From: Acidimicrobiia bacterium
GTDB taxonomy: Bacteria > Actinomycetota > Acidimicrobiia > Acidimicrobiales > Poriferisodalaceae
DNA length: 64,000 nt
Assembly (NCBI GenBank): GCA_022820925.1
Contig: JAJEEO010000008.1
Location: 246,815-310,814 of the forward strand
Reading direction: 5' to 3'
Shown piece after piece: positions 55,836 through 63,895 of the stretch (the stretch's first letter is position 1; the number at the start of each line of letters is the position of its first letter). The translations under genes and the position numbers were made by a program. Below the pieces are notes generated by a model, which did not search any database, was not told the DNA's origin, and worked only from the letters and a program-made list of their open reading frames with translations.

Positions 55836-57164
55836 TCAGCGGGCCGTCGACGGGCCCTGGGGCGTGACGGTGTAGGTCATGTTGATGTAGCGCCAGTCGG
55901 GTTCGGGGGCCGCAAGAGGTTCGGGAACTTCCTCGGGCGCGGGCACCGGCGGGAAGCCCGGCCGGTTGCGACGCGGCAGGCCGAACGACGCGAACATGCC
56001 GACCACCGCCAACGATGCCGACAGCAGGAACACCGGCGTGAAGGAGCCCGCTGTGTCGGCAATGAAGCCGCCGAGCTGCGGCGAGATCATCTGGGCGATC
56101 CCGAATGAGAAGGTCACCGCTGAGAACGCCGGTCCGTAGTCGTCGGTGCTGGTGTTGTTGACGACATAAGCGGTCAGCACCGACGGCATCGATGCAAACA
56201 GCAGACCGACTGCCACCGACAACCCCAGCGTCGGCGCGAGCCATCCCGGCAGGATCAGCGTGGTGACCACCGCCCAGCCCGCGAATGAGATGGCGAGCGT
56301 CGACCGGGCCCCAATGCGTTCCGACAGCGCGATGAACAGCGGTCCCCCGAAGATCATCGCCAGGCCGACGAGCGTGAACGCGAGCGACGCTTGGGCGCTC
56401 GTCCAGCCGCTGTCGTCTTCCAGCCGAGTGGTGAGGAACGAGATGACCAGCAGGTACAGCAGGCCGAACACAAAGAACGCGGACACCAGCGGCGCCCAGC
56501 CGGGCACGCGCCGCAGCGCGCCGAACCCCCCGAGGCCTGTCCGTGATGCCAGACGCTCTTGACGGTGGCCGATGGCGAGCAGCACCACGGCCGCCAGAAC
56601 GGCACCGATGATGAGCTGCACGAAGTAGACGGTCCGCCACGACGAGTCCCCCATTGTCGAGCGAACAAAGCCGGAGAGCTGGCCAGCGAAGACGACACCG
56701 AGCCCCATGCCTGCGCCGAGAAAGCCGACGGCCAGACCGCGCCGTTCGGGGGCGATCGCGTCAGCGGTGATCACCGGGGCGGGAATCCAGGTCAGGGCGC
56801 CGCCCAGACCTTGTGCGAACAATCCCGCGCCCAGCACGAGCGGTCCTGGCGAGACGGTCGCGAGAGCTTGGCCGATGATCGCGACCACCACGCCTACCCG
56901 CATCACCGACAGCAGCCGGAACCGGCTCGATGCCGCCGCCACGATGAGACTGCCCACCAGGTATGCCGCCATGTTGACGGTTGCGAGCGACCCGGCCACT
57001 GTGTTCGACAAGCCGAGGTCGTCTCGGACTGCGGGCAGGAGCACGCCGTAGGTGAAGCGCCCGAATGACTGGGCGAGCGCGGCGACCAGCGCCATCAGCA
57101 CTACCGCGGCGGCGCCGGTCAGCCGGCGCTGGCGGGCCTGCGCTTCACTGCTGAGGTAGGTCAC
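55836..57164 (-). CDS. Major facilitator superfamily transporter
   Basis: 442 residues with about 12 hydrophobic segments. FGRFTYGVLLPAVRDDLGLS opens the first helix, and the GLAVGFLGAGMGLGVVFAG and FGLPRRNRPGFPP segments fit an MFS antiporter of the YbfB/OxlT-like type. A 30-residue acidic-proline tail follows. Start GTG 57164. Substrate unknown. Confidence 0.88.
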   Translation of the reverse strand: MTYLSSEAQARQRRLTGAAAVVLMALVAALAQSFGRFTYGVLLPAVRDDLGLSNTVAGSLATVNMAAYLVGSLIVAAASSRFRLLSVMRVGVVVAIIGQALATVSPGPLVLGAGLFAQGLGGALTWIPAPVITADAIAPERRGLAVGFLGAGMGLGVVFAGQLSGFVRSTMGDSSWRTVYFVQLIIGAVLAAVVLLAIGHRQERLASRTGLGGFGALRRVPGWAPLVSAFFVFGLLYLLVISFLTTRLEDDSGWTSAQASLAFTLVGLAMIFGGPLFIALSERIGARSTLAISFAGWAVVTTLILPGWLAPTLGLSVAVGLLFASMPSVLTAYVVNNTSTDDYGPAFSAVTFSFGIAQMISPQLGGFIADTAGSFTPVFLLSASLAVVGMFASFGLPRRNRPGFPPVPAPEEVPEPLAAPEPDWRYINMTYTVTPQGPSTAR

Positions 57165-57451
57165 GAATGTCCATGCAACCCCGAAACTGCGTCGGCCGCA
57201 CGTCACAGTGCCGAGATGCTGCTTCGAGCTGGCCTCGCCGAGTCGGTCGGCGTGCGGCACGAGGTCTTCGGCTCGCTGCCGATACCGAGGACGAACGACC
57301 ATGCGGCAGGCAGTCGCTCGCTTTCTGCACGTGGCCGCTGTGGTCCGGGCGCATGCTTCGGGTGCGAGACTCGCACGATGGCGAGGGCGCATACGGCAGA
57401 CTGCGACGGGCCCGGTCGGCCGGCGACGAGATCGATCCGGCAGCGCGTGCC

Positions 57452-58066
57452 GTGAGCCAGGAACAGTTCGCCAACCTGGTCGCCGTCGTTGCGACGGCCG
57501 TCACCTTCGTGCAGGTCGTGCCTCAGGTGGTGCGGCTGGTGCGCGTGAAGCGCACCGAGGGCGCCTCGCCCGCTTGGGCAGCCATCGGCATGGTGATCAA
57601 CATCGGCTGGACGGCGTACGTGATCGCCGAGGAATTCTGGGTCACCATTCCGGCGGTGCTCGCCGCCGTCATCAGCTTCGGTCTCGTGCTGTACCTGCTG
57701 TGGCGCAATGGCGCCGAGGTGCGTGTCGCCGTGGTTGCCGGCGTCGCCGTGGGCGTGGCTTCGGTGGGGTTGCAGCTTGTTGCGGGCTGGACGGTCCTGG
57801 GCACCGTGCTCGGCTTGTCGAACGGCCTGTACCTCGGACCGTCGGTGTGGGCCGCCTGGCGGTCGTATGCACCGGTCGGCGTGGCCCCGCTGACATGGGT
57901 GCTCACTGCCGGCGAAGGCATCCTGTGGGGCTACTACGGGGTGCTCGTGGAGGCGATACCGATCATGGTCTACGGCAGCACGGCGTTCTTGCTCGCAGCG
58001 CTCATACTGCTGCGACTGTGGACCACCCGTCACCGGATCCGAACCGAGCTCGCGTCGCCCGACTGA
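57452..58066 (+). CDS. PQ-loop (SemiSWEET-like) membrane protein
   Basis: 204 residues, about seven hydrophobic segments. TFVQVVPQVVRLVRVKRTEGASP is a PQ-loop, and a weaker second loop is at GPSVWAAWRSYAPVGVAPLTWVL. The tandem arrangement resembles SWEET/cystinosin-type transporters more than single-unit SemiSWEETs. Start GTG 57452. Substrate unknown. Confidence 0.78.
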   Translation: MSQEQFANLVAVVATAVTFVQVVPQVVRLVRVKRTEGASPAWAAIGMVINIGWTAYVIAEEFWVTIPAVLAAVISFGLVLYLLWRNGAEVRVAVVAGVAVGVASVGLQLVAGWTVLGTVLGLSNGLYLGPSVWAAWRSYAPVGVAPLTWVLTAGEGILWGYYGVLVEAIPIMVYGSTAFLLAALILLRLWTTRHRIRTELASPD

Positions 58067-58082
58067 CCGGGCGTTCGATGCT

Positions 58083-58553
58083 CTACGCCGTGGGAATCGG
58101 GCAGGCGACAGTTCGGTAGGTGCGCAGCCGCTTGCGCAGCGTCCACACCAGGAGTGCGACGGCGGCCAGCCCCACGATGGGCTGCACCGGCGCCCACCAC
58201 GACAGCGCCCCCGAGATGCCCACGAGTGCCACGACCGCCTGATTGCACACCGGACAGCCGACGGCAAGGAATGAAACCAGTCCACCCCACAAGGTCGTGG
58301 TGCCCTGCCGTTCAACGGCCTCGTCGGTGCCTGTCTCAGCGCTCGACGGCGGCCGTGTGGCGAAGATCAGGCCGATCAGTGCCGAGGTGATCGCCAAGAT
58401 CACCCAGTCGAGCCACCGAGCGTCGATCGGTCGGCCGAAGATCGGCGTGTCGATCAGATCCGACGGAATCCCGATGAGCACGGCTGCGACGACGCCGTAC
58501 GCCACAGCTCGCGGCCACACCGCCCTCGGCAGCTCCCGCAGTTCCCGCAGCAC
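58083..58553 (-). CDS. Membrane protein with intramembrane GCPVCN motif
   Basis: About 156 residues with four hydrophobic segments. FLAVGCPVCNQAVVALVGISGALSWW places a Cys-x-x-Cys inside a membrane helix, which suggests a metal or thiol role in the membrane. Family not identified. The start is uncertain: GTG 58553 was chosen, and the frame is open up to GTG 58655, which would overlap the divergent cupin gene. Confidence 0.6.
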   Translation of the reverse strand: MLRELRELPRAVWPRAVAYGVVAAVLIGIPSDLIDTPIFGRPIDARWLDWVILAITSALIGLIFATRPPSSAETGTDEAVERQGTTTLWGGLVSFLAVGCPVCNQAVVALVGISGALSWWAPVQPIVGLAAVALLVWTLRKRLRTYRTVACPIPTA

Positions 58554-58643
58554 CGCGACGACGCTACCGCGCCCCCTGCCCAGCCCATCCGCGCCCCACC
58601 CGGCAATCACCACAAGCCGCAGATTGGTGCAAAGATCCTCGCT

Positions 58644-59072
58644 GTGGCTGAGCACTCGTCACTGGATCCCCAGCAGACCTTCCTGCACCTCACGCCAGAC
58701 GGCGACGCCATGCGGCTCGACGCCAGGGCGCCTGATTTCTGGCAATCACTTGCCGAACGCAACCTCGACGGGCGCCTGACCGGAGTGGTCGAGCTAGAAC
58801 AGGACAGCCACTGGGAGATGCACCCGGGCGGCGACGAAGTCTTGGTCGGGCTGTCCGGCTCGATGGAGATCATCCTCGACCATGGCGAAACAACCGAGTC
58901 CGCAACTCTTGAGCACGGCCGCATGTGTGTCGTGCCCCGCGACGTGTGGCACCGGCTCGTCGTCAACGAACCCGGACGCCTGCTATTCGCAACCCCTGGG
59001 CCAACAACTCAGCACCGAAGCCTCACCGAACACAGCAATCTCCAAGCCACCAACCCTGGTACATCAGCCTGA
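58644..59072 (+). CDS. Cupin-domain protein
   Basis: 142 residues, one cupin barrel: HWEMHPGGDEVLVGLSGSMEIILDHG is motif 1 and GRMCVVPRDVWHRLVV is motif 2, with the metal-type His and Glu positions partly present. Enzyme or binding role undefined. GTG 58644 is divergent from the membrane protein gene. The last ~20 residues are low-complexity. Confidence 0.75.
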   Translation: MAEHSSLDPQQTFLHLTPDGDAMRLDARAPDFWQSLAERNLDGRLTGVVELEQDSHWEMHPGGDEVLVGLSGSMEIILDHGETTESATLEHGRMCVVPRDVWHRLVVNEPGRLLFATPGPTTQHRSLTEHSNLQATNPGTSA

Positions 59073-59141
59073 TCACCGAGGCTGGGTCATCGCGTCACTG
59101 GGCGAGGCGCTCAAGCAACTCCTGGTCGCACTCGATCATCG

Positions 59142-59405
59142 TCAGCGTTCGAGTTCTTGGAGGGTTTCGAGGAGGGTGGCGGTGTCGCGCATCCAGCTCA
59201 CGACACGATCGATGCAATCCGGACGGGTCACATCGAGCAGCAGCGTGGCAACGGCGACGGTGGCGCCCGACTCGTCATCCGCGACCATCGTGGTCGTCGG
59301 CCGCAGGCGTGCATCGGAAGCAACCAGCACCCCAGCCGCACGGAGCTGGCGGCGCTGAAGCTCGCCACCATCATCGTTCATGAGCTCATCTTCCATATAT
59401 TTCAA
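59142..59405 (-). CDS. Small hypothetical protein
   Basis: Up to 87 residues, with the start possibly at ATG 59381. It has a predicted strand-helix pattern (VASDARLRPTTTMVADDESGATVAVATLL then CIDRVVSWMRDTATLLETLQELER). No family recognised. The A/T-rich stretch upstream (59395-59430) could be its promoter. Confidence 0.4.
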   Translation of the reverse strand: MKYMEDELMNDDGGELQRRQLRAAGVLVASDARLRPTTTMVADDESGATVAVATLLLDVTRPDCIDRVVSWMRDTATLLETLQELER

Positions 59406-59634
59406 TTTATTTCATTGTACTCCAATCTTCCTAGCGATTTTGCGGCGACCGCTCAAGCGGGCTGAAGCCACCACGTCCACGGATCGCCGTCGACAGGCGG
59501 GTCGACGAGGAAGGCAGCCAGCGCCGGCGCGGGCATAGTGGGGAATTGCTGTGGCCCAATCTGAGGGCTGACAGGACGGCTGGCGGCGTAGAGTCGCTGA
59601 TCGATCGGGTCAACTCGCGGAGTGAGATCGTCGT

Positions 59635-60405
59635 ATGGCTGCTGACAATCCCGCCGACGACACTGTTGCTGGCGAGGTCACGTCGGGCTCGGTCGCGGTC
59701 GGGCACCGGTTTGCGGCCGCGCTGCGGGAAGCTGGACTGTCGGTGATCGCCGAGATCAAGCGGCGCTCGCCGTCTCGCGGGGCGCTGAACGCCGAGGCTG
59801 ACGCAGCCGATCTGGCATCCGAATACAAGGCGGGCGGAGCTGCCTGCCTGTCGGTGCTGACCGAGAGCGAACGGTTCGGCGGCTCGCCCGAGGATTTGCA
59901 AGCGGCCAAGGCGGTGACCGGCCTGCCTGTGCTGCGCAAGGATTTCCTGCGCACGCTCGATGACGTCCGCGACAGCCATGCCATGGGCGCCGATGCAATG
60001 CTCGTCATCCTCGCCGACATCGACCCGGCCGCGCTGCCGCCGATGCAGGAATTGGCACTGTCGCTCGGCGTCGACGTGCTCACCGAGGTCCGCGACGAAG
60101 CCGAGCTAGAGACGGCAGTCGATCTCGGTGCGTACATGATCGCCATCAACCAGCGCGACAATCCCGAGTCGACCAAGTTCACCGTCGACTACGACAAGGC
60201 CGTCCGTGTCAGCCGCAGTTTCGAGAACATCGACGATCAGATCCTGCTGATTGCGGCCTCAGGCATCGGCGTATCCGGCGGCACGTCCATGCGAGCGATA
60301 GCCGAAGCCGGCTACCACGCAGCCCTGATCGGCGAAGCACTCGTGGTGGCCGACGATCCGCCCGAGCTGCTGCGCGGCCTGCTCGCTGACGCCCGCTGCG
60401 ACTAG
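59635..60405 (+). CDS. trpC: Indole-3-glycerol phosphate synthase-like protein (TrpC paralogue)
   Basis: 256 residues, TIM barrel of the TrpC family: SVIAEIKRRSPSRG (Glu and Lys kept), VLRKDF (Lys kept), LTEVRDEAELETAVDLGAYMIAINQRD (Glu, Asn, Arg kept). In place of the usual (S/A)ESGI loop it has AASGI, so the catalytic Glu there is absent, and N-terminal residues 1-25 are not the usual helix. It may be a divergent or altered-function paralogue. It stands alone, not in a trp operon. ATG 59635. Confidence 0.75.
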   Translation: MAADNPADDTVAGEVTSGSVAVGHRFAAALREAGLSVIAEIKRRSPSRGALNAEADAADLASEYKAGGAACLSVLTESERFGGSPEDLQAAKAVTGLPVLRKDFLRTLDDVRDSHAMGADAMLVILADIDPAALPPMQELALSLGVDVLTEVRDEAELETAVDLGAYMIAINQRDNPESTKFTVDYDKAVRVSRSFENIDDQILLIAASGIGVSGGTSMRAIAEAGYHAALIGEALVVADDPPELLRGLLADARCD

Positions 60406-60409
60406 CCGC

Positions 60410-60428
60410 TCCCCGACCCAATCGGGGA
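60410..60428. terminator. Hairpin between trpC-like and the selenoprotein-like gene
   Basis: TCCCCGA (60410-60416) and TCGGGGA (60422-60428) form a perfect 7-bp stem around CCCAA, 5 bases after the trpC-like stop. Convergent genes may share it. Confidence 0.6.
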
Positions 60429-60481
60429 ATGTCAAGCCGAACAGCGAGCGCCGAACGCGAGCGCTGCTCGCCGCTCCCCGA

Positions 60482-61579
60482 TCAGCCGGGGGTGAGCGCG
60501 TCGGTCACGACGGCGTCGGGGATCGCGCCGCCGCCTGCCTGCTCTGTGCCGTCGGCACGGATCAGCAGCCAGCGGGGGTGATAGCTGACGCCGAGCGCTC
60601 TGGCGAGCTGATTCCCGGTATCGGGCAAGTTCGGCATGTGGCCGAGTCCGTAGGAGCTCACGAAGCGTGAAATGGCCGACGCTGTGTCGTGTCCCCCGAC
60701 GCTGACGAGGGCCAGTTTGCCTCCGTGTTGTGTCTTCAGCGCTGCGACCGCAGGCGCCTCCCGCTGGCAGTTCGGTCACCAGGGCGCCCAGAACCACACC
60801 AGCACGTCGCGGCCGGCGAATGCACTGACGTCCAGCGTCGTGCCGTCGACTTGCGCGACGGCCAGCGCCAGCACCTTGGGTCGGTCCTCCGTGGGCTCGG
60901 GATCGGTGACAGCCTCTTCGGCGTCGTCTCCGTCGGGGTCCTGCTCGGCCTCGCCGGCTGCCTCAGCCTCCGCGGACTCCTCAGCTTCCGCGGCCTCCTC
61001 GGCCTCGCCCTCGGACTTGCTGTCTTCGCCATCCTGCTCGCCGTCGTCGGTTTCCGGCTCGGCGGCCCGCTCATCGTCCGTCTCAGTCTCTTGCGATGAA
61101 GCGCTGCCAGCTTCGCCTTCCGATGCCTGGGCCTTGTCTTCGCTGTCGTCGCCGGTGGCGGTTGCAGCGGCGTCCTGTTCATCGCCACCGCCTGCATCAG
61201 CGACCTCTTCGTCCGCCGACGGCTCGGCGTCACCGCCGGGCTGATCGTCAGGCTCGTTCTGCTGTTGTGCGGCAGCGTCGTCGGCGTCATCCGCCACGGC
61301 CTGATCTGTGGCATCAGCGCCGGCCTCGTCGGCGGTTCCAGCGTCCTCCGTAGTGCCTTCAGGAACTGCAGACTCAGCAGACACGGGTGCCGTCGTCGGG
61401 CTCGCAGACGGCTCGGTTGTGGCGACTACAGGCGCAGCAGTGCTGGCAGCCACAGTCTGAGGCGTTTGGTCGCCGTCGCCGCTGCAACCGGCCAACAGGC
61501 CCGCACCCACGACGCACGAGGCAGCGACCAAGGCCGCTCGGCGCAGCAACAGCGTCACGCGAGCGAGCGTATCCCGCAT
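60482..61579 (-). CDS. Lipoprotein thioredoxin-like protein with in-frame UGA at the redox site (candidate selenoprotein)
   Basis: 365 residues if the UGA at 60776-60778 is read as residue 268. A signal with lipobox LLAG-C32 is followed by an acidic, Ala/Glu/Asp-rich linker (~33-230) and a TlpA/redoxin-like domain. The redox site reads WFWAPW-U-PNCQREAP: UxxC where the family has CxxC. The frame continues past UGA with a normal thioredoxin second half (VSYHPRWLLIRADGTE, with the cis-Pro loop) to the stop at 60482-60484. Start ATG 61579, or GTG 61558. A SECIS-like hairpin follows the UGA. It could otherwise be a nonsense pseudogene. Confidence 0.7.
60738..60758 (-). promoter_or_regulatory. Candidate bacterial SECIS hairpin
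   Basis: On the minus strand, nucleotides 21-41 counted from the U of UGA (60778) can pair as GGCG-(C)-CUGC with GCAG-CGCU, one bulged C, around the loop GGUC (60746-60749). A GGUC/GU loop with a single bulge, some 17-37 nt past UGA, is the form of the E. coli fdhF SECIS. Hand-folded only. Confidence 0.55.
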
Positions 61580-61656
61580 CTGCGCCAGCTCAGAAGCGGC
61601 GCGCACCCGGGGCCGAGCGTCCCGGCACGGCAGAGACACGCCGCTAGGTTCGCGCC

Positions 61657-62139
61657 GTGCCGCGCCTGTTCGTCGCCGTGTGGCCGCCCCCCTCCGTCGT
61701 CGACGAACTGGCTGGGCTGCCAAGACCGTCGGCGCCGGGTGTCAGCTGGACCAAGCCGCACCGCTTGCACATCACGCTCCGGTTCCTCGGCGAATGCGAC
61801 ATCGGCGAAGCGCTCAGCACTCTCGGTGCACAGTCATTCGGCGAGACGTCGGTAACGCTCGGACCAGCGCCGGAGCGCCTCGGTCGGGGCGTGCTCATGC
61901 TCCCGGCCGTCGGCGTCGACGAGCTCGCCGCGTCGGTCATCGACTGCACCCGATACATCGGCGACCCGCCGCCCGATCACCCCTTCGTGGGGCACCTGAC
62001 CATCGCCCGCTTCCGCAAACGGCGGCCGTCGGTCGACTGGCCACGCCTCGGCGAGACGTTCGAGGTCTCCGACATCAGCCTGGTCGAGGCGGCTCCGTGG
62101 GGGGAGTACCTCAATGTGGCGAGCTTCCGGCTCAACTAG
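61657..62139 (+). CDS. thpR: RNA 2',3'-cyclic phosphodiesterase (ThpR/LigT family)
   Basis: 160 residues, 2H phosphoesterase: two H-x-T-x motifs, HITLRFLG and HLTIARFRKR, flank the active site. It opens 2',3'-cyclic phosphates of RNA. Start GTG 61657. Divergent from the selenoprotein-like gene. Confidence 0.88.
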   Translation: MPRLFVAVWPPPSVVDELAGLPRPSAPGVSWTKPHRLHITLRFLGECDIGEALSTLGAQSFGETSVTLGPAPERLGRGVLMLPAVGVDELAASVIDCTRYIGDPPPDHPFVGHLTIARFRKRRPSVDWPRLGETFEVSDISLVEAAPWGEYLNVASFRLN

Positions 62140-62219
62140 CGCAGCTCCCCCGGCCGCCCGGGCGAATCGGCCTGCTGGAATGTGAGAACCTTGCGGTGAA
62201 CACCGCAGCAGGGGGAGCC

Positions 62220-62720
62220 ATGGGACTTCACCACGTCGCCTACGCAACACGGGATCTCGAGGCGACTCACCGCTTCTACGAGGACCTGATGGGGTTCCCG
62301 CTGGTCCACGCCGAGCAGGCCGAGCGGCCGCACCCCGACGGCGGGCCGACAGGCCACATCAAGCACGTCTTCTACGACATCGGCGACGGCGAGTGCATTG
62401 CCTTCTTCTACATCCAGAACATGGGCGAGCAGGCCGACTACAGCACCGACCTCAGCGCAACGGTGGGGCTCCCGGTGTGGGTCAATCACGTCGCTGTCCG
62501 GGCGACGCCGGAGAAGCAGGACACGGTCCGCGAGCGCATGGCAGCCGCCGACATCGAGCCGCTGATGGAGGTGGACCACGGCTGGTGCCATTCGCTCTAT
62601 TTCGTGGACCCGAACGGGATCATGGTGGAGCTCTGCCGTGACACCACCGGCATCGAGCCCGATCCGGCCGAGGCGCTGGAAGTGATGCGCTCACCCATCC
62701 CCGCCGACGCAACGGCCTGA
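62220..62720 (+). CDS. VOC-family (glyoxalase-like) dioxygenase-fold protein
   Basis: 166 residues: LHHVAYATRDLEATHRFYEDLMGFPLVH begins one VOC half, NHVAVRATPEKQ a second, and SLYFVDPNGIMVELCRD the final metal ligand. Resembles small glyoxalase/extradiol-type enzymes; substrate unknown. ATG 62220 has GGGGGAG just before it. Followed 19 bases later by a hydrolase gene. Confidence 0.85.
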   Translation: MGLHHVAYATRDLEATHRFYEDLMGFPLVHAEQAERPHPDGGPTGHIKHVFYDIGDGECIAFFYIQNMGEQADYSTDLSATVGLPVWVNHVAVRATPEKQDTVRERMAAADIEPLMEVDHGWCHSLYFVDPNGIMVELCRDTTGIEPDPAEALEVMRSPIPADATA

Positions 62721-62739
62721 GCTGCGGGCCGGCCGACAG

Positions 62740-63864
62740 ATGGGCATCACCCGCGAGTTCGTCGCGCTGCCGAGTGCCAGCGCTCCCCGATCCGGCGTGG
62801 GCGGGCATCCTTGCCAAGGCGTCTACCACCGGCCCGACGGGCACGAGCCGCGCACGGCTCTCATAGCGACGCACTACAACATCGATTTCAGCGAGCACTA
62901 CCTGGCCAGCTACATCGCAGAGCGGGGCATGGGCTTTTTCGGCTGGAACACCCGCTTCAGGGGTGCGGAGCCCTACTTCTTGGCCGATCTGGCGCTCGCC
63001 GACATCGACGCCGGCGTCCGCTGGCTGCGCAGCCAGGGCGTCGACTGCGTGGTGCTGCTGGGCAACAGCGGCGGCGGCTCGCTCATGGCCACCTACCAGG
63101 CACAAGCCACGGCGCCCAATCTGGTTCCGGAGTACAGCCGGCGAGGCCTGCACCCGGCGGTCGAGGAACTGGCGGGAGGCGACCTGTACGTCTCGATCGT
63201 GGCACACACCGGGCGCGCCGAGGTGCTGACCAACTGGATGGACCCGTCGGTGACCGATGAGAACGATCCGCTCAGCGTTGACCCGGCCCTCGACCCGTTC
63301 TCGCCCGATCGGCAGCCACCGTTCGACGATGAGTTCATCGCCGCATACCGCAGCGCACAGCGTGCCCGCAACGAGCGCATCACCGCCTGGTGCAAGAACG
63401 AGCTGGACCGGCTCGCAGCAGCCGGGCACCGAGAGCGCCTGTTCGTGGTGCCGCGACTGTGGGCCGACCTGCGCATGCTCGACGGCTCGATCGACCCGAG
63501 CCAGCGCGTCGTGCCCGGCTGCTACCTCGGCGATCCGCGCCGGGCCAACTACGGAATTTTCGGCGTCGGGACGGTGAGTTCGCTGCGGACTTGGCTGTCG
63601 ATGTGGAGCCTCGCCGACTCGCAGTGCAGCACCGACCAGGCGCGGCACATCGATCTTCCAGCGATCGTCATCGACGCCGATGCCGATACCGGCATCTTCT
63701 CCTCCGACACCGCCAAGATCGTCAACGCGCTGCGCGGCCGGCCAGGTGCACCGGACGTGCCGGTGCACTCCGTCTCGGGCGACCACTACCTGACGGAACC
63801 CGCCGGTGCGCGGGCCGAAGCCGCCGACCTCATCGCCGACTGGGTCCGCACCCACACGGGCTAG
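62740..63864 (+). CDS. Alpha/beta-fold hydrolase
   Basis: 374 residues. VVLLGNSGGGSLMATYQ is a nucleophile elbow (G-x-S-G-G) and GDHYLTEPAG the His-bearing loop; the middle section (LDRLAAAGHRERLFVVPRLWADLRMLDGS) is an insertion or lid. The SGGG elbow resembles uncharacterised actinobacterial hydrolases. Probably cotranscribed with the VOC gene, which hints at a small degradation unit. Confidence 0.78.
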   Translation: MGITREFVALPSASAPRSGVGGHPCQGVYHRPDGHEPRTALIATHYNIDFSEHYLASYIAERGMGFFGWNTRFRGAEPYFLADLALADIDAGVRWLRSQGVDCVVLLGNSGGGSLMATYQAQATAPNLVPEYSRRGLHPAVEELAGGDLYVSIVAHTGRAEVLTNWMDPSVTDENDPLSVDPALDPFSPDRQPPFDDEFIAAYRSAQRARNERITAWCKNELDRLAAAGHRERLFVVPRLWADLRMLDGSIDPSQRVVPGCYLGDPRRANYGIFGVGTVSSLRTWLSMWSLADSQCSTDQARHIDLPAIVIDADADTGIFSSDTAKIVNALRGRPGAPDVPVHSVSGDHYLTEPAGARAEAADLIADWVRTHTG

Positions 63865-63895
63865 TGCTGTGACCACAAACGTTTGCGCGCTTTGG

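Noticed and set aside
60432..60797. A separate 121-codon minus-strand gene covering the UGA region
   Set aside because: It is another frame of the thioredoxin domain, Arg-rich and without a fold; the in-frame readthrough explains the conservation.
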